Of a stretch of DNA of 48,476 nt, positions 29,975 to 39,079 are shown piece by piece (the first letter of the stretch is position 1; every line of letters begins with the position of its first letter). The DNA comes from Priestia aryabhattai. GTDB lineage: Bacteria; Bacillota; Bacilli; Bacillales; Bacillaceae_H. Location of the stretch: positions 1 through 48,476 of the forward strand of contig NZ_JAMBOQ010000015.1 of assembly GCF_023715685.1 (NCBI RefSeq). The letters run 5' to 3'. Below the pieces are notes generated by a model. That model was given only the letters and a program-made list of their open reading frames with translations, searched no databases and had not been told where the DNA came from. Made by a program: the position numbers and the translations under genes.

Positions 29975-31752
29975 TAAAAATTTTCTAATTCATAAATCAT
30001 ATTTGTGAAATTTGCTGCATATTGATCAGGGGAAAAATTCATTTCTATATGTTCAAGAGCTTTTTCTCTAATGTTTTCCCTTAGAGAAATATTTAGTATC
30101 AACTCTTTTCCTTCCTGTACTGCTTGATCAATATTCTCTAATTTAAAAAATTTCCCTGTGACATTATGTTTTATAAAACTACGCACTCCATCTGAATCTG
30201 ATGATAGGACAGGGCATTTACAAACCATAGCCTCCAGTACCGCATATCCGAACCCTTCTACTTTTGATGTTGAACACAAAAAACCACCTGAGTCACCAAT
30301 AATCGAGAAATACTCAGCCATTTTGCTATGAGGCTGGTTTGCGTAAATAGTGAGATTGCTTTTTAGCCCTAACTCTTCAACCTTTTTTTCAAAAGCCAAC
30401 CTTTCCTCTGCTGTAGACAAAGTATTATCTTCAAACATCCAAAGCTCAATAGAAGGATTTTCGTGAATTAATGCAGCACCAATTGAAAGAAAATCTCTCC
30501 AATTTTTATTTTCTTCCAATCTTCCTACCCACCCAATGATTGGTTCATTTTTTTTAGGATATACCTGATATTTAAACTCTTTTGTGTTAAAGCAATTATG
30601 GAAACAAAATTTTTTCTTAGAAGGAAAGTAGTTTTCAAATGCTTGAATAAGGTGGGGCGTTTGAGGATATAAAATACCGTCACAATAATGGTTAATAATA
30701 GAATAGGCGTGATTTTTCAAAAAGTTCTCTGCATATTCCTTATTAAAACCTAAACCCTGAATTTCATAAATTAGAGATCCTTGATATCCGAAATTTCTTA
30801 TTTTCTGTAATAGAAGCAAATCTGAGCCAACTACTATTGCGTCATAATTTCCTTTTAAAATAACGCCTTTAATTTCGTCATCTTTATTTGCAACAAAAAT
30901 AGAAGTATCTATTTTGTTTTGCAGGCCTGTTCCTGGTTGTGTATATAAAAAATGACAGTTGACTCCGTTTTTGTTAAGTGCATAGAAGCGTTGTCTATTT
31001 AAAGTTTCAACTCCTCCGCTAGGTACAAAAAATGTAAATAAAACATTCATATTTTTATCAGAAGAGGTCATACGTTTCGGAACGTTCCATTTTGAGCCAT
31101 TAATAATACAATCATTTTTATTCATGGTAGCATCAAAAGCAATAGTTCCCTTGCCTTCATTTAATTTCCAATAACCAAAAAGACTTTTTTCATTTCCAGT
31201 TAGTTCTCGGCTTATATTTTGTTGGATTTCAACTTGTGTCCTTGCTGTATTCCAAATTCTTATTTCATTCAAACCTCCCACATAAAAACCGTAAGGTTTT
31301 ACTCCTCCAAAAGTTCCTGAAGGAACAACAATTTTTTTTAGGCTAGTCACTCCCTTTTTAACAAATTCTCCATTTATATATAGGTGAGGTGTTTTATTGA
31401 GGTATACGACTGCAATATGTGTCCAGTCATTTATTAAGGTGGAGAATACTAAAGTTGCAGGTAAATAACTAGTTGTATGTTCATATACGGAGACACCATT
31501 TGTTCCCACGGATACTCCAACACCTGCTCGAGAAGAATCACCATCTCCATATGCACCAAAAACTGGTGTAATGGCAAAACGTTGGTTAAATGTTTCTGAG
31601 ATCCCATTTCTAGACTCTTCATCAATTCCATGAGTAACTTCGGGTTTTGCCCAAAATTCTAGGGTGAATGTATTTTGGATGTTTTTGAATAATTGTTCTT
31701 GTGTTGTAATAGTATCATTACCACAGAATGTAAGAAAAATATTGTGTAACAT
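29974..31752 (-). CDS. LamG/concanavalin-like domain fused to a family 4 glycosyltransferase
   Basis: 592 residues after AGGAGG. Residues about 1-210 form a LamG-like beta sandwich: FTLEFWAKPE, DWTHIAVVYLNKTPHLYING, GLNEIRIWNTARTQVEIQQN and GYWKLNEGKGTIAFDAT are the standard strand motifs. Residues about 225-592 form a GT-B glycosyltransferase of family 4: FFVPSGGVETLNRQRFYALN at the start, IGWVGRLEENKNW near 405, and the E-x7-E motif V-E-G-F-G-Y-A-V-L-E-A-M near 515. There is no signal peptide, so it acts inside the cell, perhaps with LamG holding the glycan or protein acceptor. The fusion is rare as far as I know. Confidence 0.85.
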   Translation of the reverse strand: MLHNIFLTFCGNDTITTQEQLFKNIQNTFTLEFWAKPEVTHGIDEESRNGISETFNQRFAITPVFGAYGDGDSSRAGVGVSVGTNGVSVYEHTTSYLPATLVFSTLINDWTHIAVVYLNKTPHLYINGEFVKKGVTSLKKIVVPSGTFGGVKPYGFYVGGLNEIRIWNTARTQVEIQQNISRELTGNEKSLFGYWKLNEGKGTIAFDATMNKNDCIINGSKWNVPKRMTSSDKNMNVLFTFFVPSGGVETLNRQRFYALNKNGVNCHFLYTQPGTGLQNKIDTSIFVANKDDEIKGVILKGNYDAIVVGSDLLLLQKIRNFGYQGSLIYEIQGLGFNKEYAENFLKNHAYSIINHYCDGILYPQTPHLIQAFENYFPSKKKFCFHNCFNTKEFKYQVYPKKNEPIIGWVGRLEENKNWRDFLSIGAALIHENPSIELWMFEDNTLSTAEERLAFEKKVEELGLKSNLTIYANQPHSKMAEYFSIIGDSGGFLCSTSKVEGFGYAVLEAMVCKCPVLSSDSDGVRSFIKHNVTGKFFKLENIDQAVQEGKELILNISLRENIREKALEHIEMNFSPDQYAANFTNMIYELENF

Positions 31753-32045
31753 AATTAGAATTCCTCCTAAGACTTTTTGTTATCTTATGCTCTATTATTT
31801 TTTTTGATTAAATGTTAAATCTTAATACATAAGAAAAGGAAACTCCCATTTACACAAAATTATTGACGGTCCCTTATTTTTTTTATGCGTTATTATAAAA
31901 ATGTTAAAAATTGTAATATAGTTAATAAAAAAGAATACAAAAAATAGTAATTAATATCATTCCAAGAGCCTCTTAAAAGCAATTTAGAATGATTACTGAT
32001 AATCAAACAAAAGGTCTATCTCAAGCTTGGAAAGGAAGATTAGGA

Positions 32046-32771
32046 ATGTCAAAAGTTTCTATAATTGTTCCATTTTATAATTGTCCCTATATTAATCAAG
32101 CGCTAGATAGTTTGATAAAACAGACGTATAAAGATATTGAAATTATTGTAGTAAATGATGGTTCTAAGCATTATTCAGAAAAAGTTATTCCATACTTAGA
32201 TAAAATTAAGTATATTGAAAAGGAAAACGGTGGGACGGCAAGTGCTTTGAATATGGGCATTCAAAATGCAACTGGAGATTATTTTTGTTGGCTCAGTTCT
32301 GATGATATCTATTCCCTTGAAAGAATAGAAATTCAGTTATCATTTATGAAAGAGAAGAATGCATTGTTTAGTCATACCAATTATTATTCCATCAATACAA
32401 AAGGACGTATTACTTCTTCACCTTTAGGTATACACCCTCCGAATCGCCTTGAAATTATCAAAAGAATCAGCAGAGGGAATTTTATTAATGGCTGTTCTGT
32501 TATGATAAATAAAATAATATTTAATCATATAGATATTTTTGATGAAACACTCTCATATACACATGATTATGATTTATGGATAAGAATAATTCAAAAATTT
32601 GATGTTTACTATGTCCTTCAACCGTTATTATTCTACAGAGTTCATAGGCAAATGGGAACAAAAAAATATGCATCTATTATAAGGAAAGAAACTAATCTAG
32701 TTGTTAATCGACATAAGGATATGATGGAACGATTACTGTTAGAAGAGTTAAGAAAGCAAAAAAGCAAATGA
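32046..32771 (+). CDS. Family 2 glycosyltransferase
   Basis: 241 residues from the ATG at 32046, which follows AAAGGAAGATTAGG; an ATG at 31989 lacks a ribosome binding site. GT-A motifs: VSIIVPFYNCPYINQALDSL, VVNDGSKHYS, WLSSDDIYSLER (DxD equivalent S-D-D), and a late H-D-Y-D-L-W-I-R. It is the third GT2 of the cluster. Transcribed alone, divergent from the LamG-GT4 gene. Confidence 0.85.
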   Translation: MSKVSIIVPFYNCPYINQALDSLIKQTYKDIEIIVVNDGSKHYSEKVIPYLDKIKYIEKENGGTASALNMGIQNATGDYFCWLSSDDIYSLERIEIQLSFMKEKNALFSHTNYYSINTKGRITSSPLGIHPPNRLEIIKRISRGNFINGCSVMINKIIFNHIDIFDETLSYTHDYDLWIRIIQKFDVYYVLQPLLFYRVHRQMGTKKYASIIRKETNLVVNRHKDMMERLLLEELRKQKSK

Positions 32772-32780
32772 GTTGATATT

Positions 32781-32817
32781 ACGCTTTTCACGTATAGGTT
32801 TACACTATACGCGAAAA
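32781..32817 (+). terminator. Terminator of the GT2 gene
   Basis: CTTTTCACGTATAG and CTATACGCGAAAAAG are complementary arms just after the stop. Confidence 0.6.
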
Positions 32818-33134
32818 AGAGATTAATAGGACAGTCCTTTTGTTATTATTGTTATATCAGAGAAGTTTACATTAAAAGTGAAAAAAGTATGCACCTTTGT
32901 GGTCGGAAAAATAACTTTTTAGAATTAATGCGTTTTTTGATGTAGTTTTCTTAAAGAAGTGATATGGAAGCAATAATCATAATTAAGGAGAGAAAAATTC
33001 GAGAGGTTAAATTCCACTTAAGATGAAGATAAATATCTTATAAATGGATTTTTAATTTATAGAAATAAAAGAAAGTACTAGGATAAATCCCATATTTTCA
33101 GTTTATCATAGCTTATGTTTAAGAAGGAACGTTA
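32818..33134. other. Gene-free stretch
   Basis: AT-rich, with no frame, repeat or hairpin that I can support. Confidence 0.4.
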
Positions 33135-34001
33135 TTAAGTGACACTCTTTCGATTGCTTCGTATCGTAAAGATAATAGCAACTATCCAACTGAATAATAT
33201 AACTACGTAAATAATTGCAATCCATAAATTACTAATATGCCAAGGGAGAAGCAATGTCCAAGTATTCGTTAATATAATAAATCCTCCAACCAGGACTCCT
33301 AATAAGTAAGGAGGTAAATTTCGTACTAACCATGCTGCAATGGGTGCTGCAACAATTCCTCCTAACATAAGGGCTATTACCCAAAACCAATTAACTTCTT
33401 CCCAGCCTAATGAAATCAAGAATCCTAAAGTAGCAGATACCGCCACGGCAAACTCACTTGTATCTACTGTACCAACGACTTTTCTAGCTGAAGCCCCTTT
33501 TTTAGATAATAATATTGGAGTCGTGAGTGGCCCCCATCCTCCTCCACCAGTTGCATCTGCAAATCCTGCAATTAACCCCAATGGAATCGATTGATTTCTA
33601 GATAAATCAATCGATTTTTTCTCTCTACCTAGATTAAATCTAAATAGAAAGCGAAAAAGGACATAAAACCCGAGAATTAATAAAAATAAAGAAATATACG
33701 GCTTAGCAACATCACCTGGTAACGTGCTGATAAAGCAAGCTCCTACAAATGCTCCAATAGAACCTGGAATAATTAATTTAATTAGAGCTTGGCGATCAAC
33801 ATTGCCAAACTTCATATGGGAAACACCTGATGCAGCAGTCGTTACTACTTCCGCTAGATGTATGGAAGCCGAAGCTATAGCAGGAGCCATTCCAAACGTC
33901 AACAAAAGTGATGACGAAGTGACACCATAGGCCATTCCTAAAGAACCATCGATTAGTTGAGCTAAAAAGCCGATAAATGTAAAAATAATTAGTTTTCTCA
34001 T
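33135..34001 (-). CDS. TauE/SafE (TSUP)-family membrane transporter
   Basis: 288 residues after CAGGAGGATAGTA. Eight or so hydrophobic segments; hallmarks are FIGFLAQLIDGSLGMAYGVTSS at the start, L-A-E-V-V-T-T-A-A-S-G near 50, and F-A-D-A-T-G-G-G-G-W-G-P at the repeat half (compare G-x-x-D-x-x-x-G-x-G-G-x-x-x-P). TSUP proteins export or import sulfite, sulfonates or other small anions. The sulfotransferase gene lies 3-4 kb away, so a sulfur-anion role is tempting but unproved. Confidence 0.85.
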   Translation of the reverse strand: MRKLIIFTFIGFLAQLIDGSLGMAYGVTSSSLLLTFGMAPAIASASIHLAEVVTTAASGVSHMKFGNVDRQALIKLIIPGSIGAFVGACFISTLPGDVAKPYISLFLLILGFYVLFRFLFRFNLGREKKSIDLSRNQSIPLGLIAGFADATGGGGWGPLTTPILLSKKGASARKVVGTVDTSEFAVAVSATLGFLISLGWEEVNWFWVIALMLGGIVAAPIAAWLVRNLPPYLLGVLVGGFIILTNTWTLLLPWHISNLWIAIIYVVILFSWIVAIIFTIRSNRKSVT

Positions 34002-34140
34002 TACTATCCTCCTGTAAAAATATCTTTTTTCTACTTTTATAAGGTAATACCTTTAACATAATAAAAAGGAGCATGCTAAGATCATAACTATTAAATGCAA
34101 ATAACAAAAAAGCCATACAGCAAAGTCTATACCAATTGCT

Positions 34141-34615
34141 CACACAACCATTATGCGTTGGAGTCATCAATACGGACCTGAATTAGAAGTAGTAGTACAA
34201 CAACATCTTAAGTAGCAGATGACTCATGAGGAGCTATATTAAAATAGAGGAGCAATCGATGTATTTTGCCATGCTGTTCATTTTGAAGGAAACACAATTG
34301 ATTTTTATCTAAGCAAAGTAAAAATCCCAAGGCTGTGAAGCATTCTTCAAGAAAGCGTTGCGGTCTTTTCATGTTTTAAAACCATGTGTCATAAAACTTG
34401 ATAAGAATCCGGACTATCCCGTAGCTGTTGAGAAGCTCAAAAAAGAGAAAAAGATGCGAGTAGATATCCAAATAAGATAAGTAAAATATCTTAATAACAT
34501 AGTAGAATAAGATTATCGATATATTAAAAAGCAAGTTTGTTCTATGTGAGGAATGAAATTCTTCCTAAAACCTAAAAGAATTCATCGATAAACTGTTCGC
34601 ACTAGCTTCATAAGC
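34141..34615 (+). pseudogene. Degraded IS6-family transposase
   Basis: Plus-strand fragments translate as TIMRWSHQYGPELE, then NTIDFYLSKV, FFKKALRSFHVL-like and VIKLDKNPDYPVAVEKLKKEKKM, matching the transposase at 2010-2717 in order. Stops (for example after QQHLK and after QIR) and frameshifts break it. The terminal repeats are no longer clear. Confidence 0.75.
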
Positions 34616-34671
34616 TAGAGATTTAAAGAAAGCTGATAACCTAAATTTCTAGAGCATAGTTTTCACCGCGG

Positions 34672-34768
34672 ACGGACCTGCAATGGGAGGCTTGAGCCGT
34701 TTGAATTGAAAAGCTCACATACGGTTCTTAGGGGAGTTAGGGACAGTAATGCCCCTCGCTTACCCGAC
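34672..34768 (+). ncRNA. 3' fragment of a group II intron (domains V-VI)
   Basis: GAGCCGTTTGAATTGAAAAG, then CTCACATACGGTTC (34694-34727), is the conserved domain V hairpin of bacterial group II introns. A GGACAGTAATGCCCCTCGCT-type domain VI follows, and it ends CTTACCCGAC. The intron 5' part and reverse transcriptase are absent. It lies just after a dead IS6 copy. Confidence 0.8.
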
Positions 34769-34862
34769 TAAATGAAATCATGTTGTCTACTCCTAGTATT
34801 ATCCTTGTTAGTTCACTTTTAAATATATTGATTATGAAAAAATGTATTTTTTAATGCTGATA

Positions 34863-34897
34863 AAAAAAGAACTCTGAATTACAGAGTTCTTTCTTTT
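34863..34897. terminator. Terminator-like hairpin
   Basis: AAAGAACTCTGAATT and ACAGAGTTCTTT are complementary arms with A/T ends. Confidence 0.6.
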
Positions 34898-35033
34898 ATG
34901 CTTTTTAGATTTATTTAAATTCCATCAATCGTTCTTGGAGGCGATTATGTCATTTAATTAACACTTAAGCATATTATAATTTATGCAAAATGGTTTTTCT
35001 TGTTACTATAAGGATGTATTTTTTATTATATAA

Positions 35034-35108
35034 AATTCCTTTAGAGCAAGCTCTAAAGGAATTCGTTTAGTTATATATAATATTCCCCTTTTTTTTAGAA
35101 GGGGAATA
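35034..35108 (-). terminator. Two hairpins downstream of the spore-surface-like gene
   Basis: AATTCCTTTAGAGC / GCTCTAAAGGAATT (35034-35063) and TATTCCCCTT / AAGGGGAATA (35081-35108) follow the minus-strand stop at 35116. Confidence 0.6.
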
Positions 35109-35115
35109 CTATATA

Positions 35116-35889
35116 TTAGTCTTCTTTAATTTCCATAGCTGTCAATACTTTAGTTTCAACACTAGATGTTAACGGAGCAAGGAAACTTGAAAGTAAACCT
35201 GTTAGAGTGCCTCCTACGGGAGTGACTGTAGGATCTTCAGCTAAACTTAAGTCTAGTGTTAAGAAATAACGATTCTCTCCACATGAAGGATCTTCGTCTA
35301 CCCAATGGAAAGAGGTAGTTGTTGTACCGAATGGTAGTGTTAATAAGTCTCCTGTAGTTAGCCCGAAAAGAACAACTGCACTAACTGGAGAGGTATCAGT
35401 GGTTTCAAAGATTGGCACAAATGGACTATTGTCAGTACTTCTCCAAATTCTGAAAGTACCCTCAATTGCTAAAGGTACACCAATCGTACCTAAAAGTATC
35501 AAAGCAACTATACCAGTTATTAGGGTAATATCACCTGGTGTCCATTCTACTGTGCCTTGTAATAAAATTTTGTTATCATCATCTTCCACATCAATTTTAA
35601 CGCTAGCTAACGTATCAAGTGGAAGAGTAGTCCCTCCTGGAACGCCAGGAACAGTAGGAAAAACTATTCTTGAGCTTTCACTTACATCAAATTCAATAAG
35701 TGAAGCTTTTTCTTCTTTATGGTGTTCGCATTTGTGTTCGCATTTGTGTTCGCATTTATCTTCACATTTATCATGACACTTTTTATCATTTTTATGACCC
35801 ATATCAAATTCCTCCTTATCACTACATTTTTTGTTCCTTTTATCTTCACTATTATCTTTAATAACTTTTTTAAAATAATAATCTGACAT
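35116..35889 (-). CDS. Spore-surface-like protein: Lys/Cys/His-rich N-terminus plus beta-rich C-terminal domain
   Basis: 257 residues; start MSDYYFKKV chosen for TAGGAGGTGACGAT just before the ATG. Residues about 10-68 are low complexity with repeated C-x3-C-E-H-K units (KCHDKCEDKCEHKCEHKCEH). From about 70 a beta-rich domain starts with L-I-E-F and P-G-V-P-G-G-T-T-L-P-L-D-T-L-A-S-V. The protein at 39742-40482 has the same order (charged repeat, L-V-E-F, P-G-P-G-G-L-A-L-P-Q-T-V-A-A-V), so they are paralogues. The pattern suggests an exosporium or outer-coat protein attached by its Cys/His-rich part. No named family recognised. Confidence 0.7.
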   Translation of the reverse strand: MSDYYFKKVIKDNSEDKRNKKCSDKEEFDMGHKNDKKCHDKCEDKCEHKCEHKCEHHKEEKASLIEFDVSESSRIVFPTVPGVPGGTTLPLDTLASVKIDVEDDDNKILLQGTVEWTPGDITLITGIVALILLGTIGVPLAIEGTFRIWRSTDNSPFVPIFETTDTSPVSAVVLFGLTTGDLLTLPFGTTTTSFHWVDEDPSCGENRYFLTLDLSLAEDPTVTPVGGTLTGLLSSFLAPLTSSVETKVLTAMEIKED

Positions 35890-36009
35890 ATCGTCACCTC
35901 CTATTAATGGATGGAGCATACACTCCTCTATATAAAATGAAAAAAGTAACTGAAATGCAACGGACAAGAGTCTATTATTAAAAAAATTTTCATTTTAAGT
36001 AAAAGGTAT

Positions 36010-36057
36010 AAAACAAAGAACAGCTTAAGAATATTTTCTTAAGCTGTTCTTTGTTTT
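36010..36057. terminator. Long bidirectional hairpin
   Basis: AAAACAAAGAACAGCTTAAG and its complement flank a short loop. It separates the IS3 element from the spore-surface-like gene. No gene is seen in 35890-36249. Confidence 0.75.
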
Positions 36058-36270
36058 AAATGATTAAACTTAAGCGAGTTTTCATTCAAAAGATATTGTT
36101 TCAGATAGAGAATGTTTATAATTAAGAATATAGCAAGAATGTAGGATTTGACGGTCCCCCGAATAGTGATTAGATATACTAGGTTTATATAGAGTATACA
36201 AACAGTAAACGTTAGGTAAATAACAATTATTGGATTTTAGTCAATAATTTGGACATAAAAAAGTTAAGTC

Positions 36271-37089
36271 TTAAGCTGTTTTTCTAATTTGATCCTCAAT
36301 AGCTTGAGGTGTTTGATAGCCGAGGCTACGATGGATTCTATTTCGGTTATACCAACCTTCTATAAACTGGAACATGGCTAACTTTGCAGCTGAATAGTCT
36401 GTGTATTGCGTATGATACACTTCTTCTTTCTTTAATAATATGGCATGAAACGACTCTATACAGGCATTATCATAAGGGCAGCCTTTCTGGCTGAAAGACT
36501 GCTTGATTTCGTATTTTTGGACATGCTGAGTAAACTCACTACTGGTGTATTGTGAGCCAAGATCCGTATGAAGAAGTAAGCCCTTTCGGGGCTTTTGAGC
36601 AGTATAGGCGTTTTGAAGTGCTTCAATGACCAGTTCGGATGTCATTGAACGAGAAAAAGAATAGCCAACGATTTTTTTAGAATGTAAATCCAATACAGAC
36701 GCCATATAGTACCAGCCATCTCTTACCGTAGGGATATACGTAATATCTGCCACCCATTTCTCATTAATCGTCTGAATAGAGAAATCTCGTTTTAAACGAT
36801 TATTCAGCTGCACAACCTTTTCTTTTGACGGATAGGGACGATATTTTTTCTTCGTAATTGAACGAATTCCAGCCTTTTTCATCAAGCGTTGAACACGCTT
36901 TAGACTTAGATAAAACCCCTTTCTTAATGAGACCCTATGAATTTTCGGAGCACCATAACGCGCTTTGCTTTTCAAATGAATTCGTTGGATTTCTTTCGTC
37001 AGTACCTGATTTTGATGACCATGCTTTGACATCGTCTTTTTGAAGGAGTTATAGTAGCTACTTCTTGAAATCGTCAGCACTTCGCACAT
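36271..37089 (-). CDS. IS3-family transposase OrfB
   Basis: 272 residues from the first Met. IS3 rve-core hallmarks: N-E-K-W-V-A-D-I-T-Y-I near 112 (first Asp), L-H-T-D-L-G-S-Q-Y near 178 (second Asp) and N-A-C-I-E-S-F-H-A near 212 (Glu); all three catalytic residues are intact. The natural product is probably an OrfAB fusion: the minus-strand sequence before this Met is open up to the slippery run AAAAAAG at the end of OrfA (near 37150), where a -1 shift would join the frames. The element could be active. Confidence 0.85.
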   Translation of the reverse strand: MCEVLTISRSSYYNSFKKTMSKHGHQNQVLTKEIQRIHLKSKARYGAPKIHRVSLRKGFYLSLKRVQRLMKKAGIRSITKKKYRPYPSKEKVVQLNNRLKRDFSIQTINEKWVADITYIPTVRDGWYYMASVLDLHSKKIVGYSFSRSMTSELVIEALQNAYTAQKPRKGLLLHTDLGSQYTSSEFTQHVQKYEIKQSFSQKGCPYDNACIESFHAILLKKEEVYHTQYTDYSAAKLAMFQFIEGWYNRNRIHRSLGYQTPQAIEDQIRKTA

Positions 37090-37148
37090 TTTCTGGACTG
37101 TGTATTGCCCCTTATATTTCTCGATAAAATGGTTTAGCTCTGCTTCGG

Positions 37149-37436
37149 TTACTTTTTCGCGAATATGGCCATAGCCCTTTTTAGAATTTCTAATTCCTGT
37201 TTTAACCGAAGGTTTTCTTTTTGAATCTCAGCTAACTCCTTTGGTTTCACAGAACCTTTATCTGAACTGATGGGCGTGAATTCTTTCACCCATTTATAAA
37301 TCGTTACTTCTGATACGCCATATTCGCTGCTTAATTCTTTAACTGAGTTTCCCGCATGATATAAATCCACAATGGTTTTCGTAAACTCATCATTATACTT
37401 TTGGCCCTGTAGGTTTACGTTCCAATTCGGACACAT
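37149..37436 (-). CDS. IS3-family OrfA (helix-turn-helix protein)
   Basis: 95 residues. K-Y-N-D-E-F-T-K-T-I-V-D-L-Y-H-A-G-N-S-V-K-E-L-S-S-E-Y-G-V-S is the family helix-turn-helix, followed by a leucine-zipper helix (LAEIQKENLRLKQELEILKR). The gene ends at GCGAAAAAGTAA, a slippery site suited to programmed -1 frameshifting into OrfB. It acts with OrfB in binding IS ends. Confidence 0.85.
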   Translation of the reverse strand: MCPNWNVNLQGQKYNDEFTKTIVDLYHAGNSVKELSSEYGVSEVTIYKWVKEFTPISSDKGSVKPKELAEIQKENLRLKQELEILKRAMAIFAKK

Positions 37437-37479
37437 CCTCTCAAAAAATAATTGTAAGGATTTAATTAAATGGTGTCCA

Positions 37480-37801
37480 TGAAACTATACTAACTCCATT
37501 ATCTATTTACGAAAAAGAATAAAAAGATTAACTTTATATATTAAACACTAATTAATTTTATTTTATTTATAGGGGAAATATTTAACGTGTTTTCATTAAA
37601 AGTATGTTAAGTATTTCTTAGTTTGTAGTCAAAGGTTATATTTGTCGTCACTAAGAGTAAATGATAAAACATAAAAATAAATAAGGTAGTTTCACCATTT
37701 ACCTATATACATAAAATATTTTTAAGTATCACTTTAATTTAATGAGTAACATATATAATCTCTTAAAAATTATACATGTTACGATGATAAGTGTTGGAGT
37801 A
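37480..37801. other. Gene-free AT-rich stretch
   Basis: No coding frame with a ribosome binding site and no strong hairpin or repeat seen. Confidence 0.4.
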
Positions 37802-38284
37802 TTATTCTTTTAAATTACTCTTTCGACTTTGAATCATTTGATGAACAATCTCTTCATTAGATTCTAACATTTCTCTGGTGGTAAAGTGATGTTGTTTCGC
37901 ATGGCGGGAAAAATTAGCTTTACTATACCATTGATGACATAATGGACAGGGTAATTCGTTCTCTACTTCGTAAGGTGTGGAGATCCAACGTGTTGAAGGT
38001 ACGAAAGGTTTACGCGTAATTACTTTTGTAGTTGAATAATCTCCTTTTTGTATAGGTACCTGTAGTGGTTCTGTGATCGCAACCACTTCATTTGTATACG
38101 TGTTGTATAGAGCATCCTCTATTTCCTCTTTAATTAGAAGATAACCTGCTTCCGACATAGATAATCCAAGCTCTTCACATCGTTGTTGAAATTGAGTATA
38201 GATACTTTCTGGTAATCGAATTGGTAGTACTCTACTAGGTTCTTTTCGCTTGGATTGACGGGCGTATTTATCCAGTCTTCCCAT
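37802..38284 (-). CDS. Ribbon-helix-helix protein with a C-terminal C2H2-type zinc-finger motif
   Basis: 160 residues after GGGGTGAG. Residues about 19-55 (RVLPIRLPESIYTQFQQRC, then EELGLSMSEAGYLLIKEEI) form a ribbon-helix-helix DNA-binding unit. Residues about 113-132 read C-P-L-C-H-Q-W-Y-S-K-A-N-F-S-R-H-A-K-Q-H: two Cys two apart, then eleven residues, then two His separated by three, with the conserved aromatic and hydrophobic positions of a classical C2H2 finger. Such fingers are uncommon in bacteria. It is probably a plasmid-borne transcription regulator with two DNA- or protein-contact modules; target genes are unknown. Confidence 0.7.
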   Translation of the reverse strand: MGRLDKYARQSKRKEPSRVLPIRLPESIYTQFQQRCEELGLSMSEAGYLLIKEEIEDALYNTYTNEVVAITEPLQVPIQKGDYSTTKVITRKPFVPSTRWISTPYEVENELPCPLCHQWYSKANFSRHAKQHHFTTREMLESNEEIVHQMIQSRKSNLKE

Positions 38285-38696
38285 TATTTCTCACCCCATT
38301 TTTAGTTTGTATACAGATTCAACACCTTATAGATGAACTCCTGCTGACATACTGAATACAAATTGTAGTTATAAAGTATGTATCTCACTTACATTATGTA
38401 TAAAAATTATTTCTTTCCTTTTTGATGAAAAGTCATTTTTACATTCATCAACTAAATGCTTAAGATAGAGTCGTAATTAAGGATAGGTTGGACGGTATGA
38501 GTGGCTGTCATAGTATTTAGTGTAGGTGGGGCTGATACGTGGGAACAGGGCATAGAAGAAATATCCTTTTTTATTTTGTATAAGAAAATAATATTCAATT
38601 ATTTATGTTAGATGTCATAACAAAGTTATAGTTTTTCTATATCGATTTCTAGTAATATAAAAATAGTTGTTTAAAGATTTGAAAAGACTTCTTTAC
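38285..38696. other. Gene-free stretch upstream of the zinc-finger gene
   Basis: Includes the probable promoter of the minus-strand gene and a G-rich patch near 38500-38560 (GTAGGTGGGGCTGATACGTG). No gene or repeat that I can support. Confidence 0.35.
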
Positions 38697-38734
38697 ACAA
38701 AGACAGCGTCCAATTAGTTGGACGCTGCCTTTGT
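38697..38734. terminator. Strong bidirectional terminator
   Basis: CAAAGACAGCGTCCAA and TTGGACGCTGCCTTTG are 16-base arms with one mismatch around TTAG. Confidence 0.7.
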
Positions 38735-38754
38735 ATATTTTTCCTATAGTTCAC

Positions 38755-38831
38755 ATTATATTAACTAACTTTTCATATCGTACACAGCCTGAAAACAGAA
38801 AAACTCCCTGGTTTCCAGCAGTTTTTTCTTC
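38755..38831 (-). repeat. Partial composite repeat
   Basis: The minus strand has an AGAAAAAACTGCTGG... stem with AACTCC, a GTACGATATG box in the GTATAC place and GTTAATATAAT. H1 and H2 are absent. Confidence 0.55.
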
Positions 38832-38961
38832 CGGTAAAGTGAATTTTAGACCTTTCACCAAAGAGATTGGAATTTTTACATAGGCATATTTTATAGCATG
38901 TAAGATATTTATAAGTGTTTGGACGAGTTTTCTAATTTATTACAATAAAGAGATAAGTAAA

Positions 38962-39009
38962 AAAGAATAAGAAGTATTAGTGAAATGTAGCTAATACTTC
39001 TTATTCTTT
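38962..39009. terminator. Long hairpin terminator
   Basis: AAAGAATAAGAAGTATTAG and its complement flank a 10-base loop, 70 bases beyond the stop of the minus-strand gene at 39080. Confidence 0.75.
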
Positions 39010-39079
39010 ATTTTAGAGAAGGTGTTTTAATTTGCCCGTATGTTATTATATTATGTTAATAAACATTAAAGATGATTTA

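Larger units (their letters stand above)
36250..37479 (-). mobile_element. IS3-family insertion sequence (IS150-like layout), about 1.23 kb
   Basis: Terminal sequences TGGACATAAAA (36250) and TGGACACCATT (complement of the right end, 37479) enclose two genes read on the minus strand. No clear target duplication is seen. It differs from the IS3-family element at the window ends. Confidence 0.75.

Noticed and set aside
35399..35776. Plus-strand 125-residue open frame
   Set aside because: Shadow of the Lys/Cys/His-rich gene on the minus strand, caused by its low-complexity repeats; no ribosome binding site.
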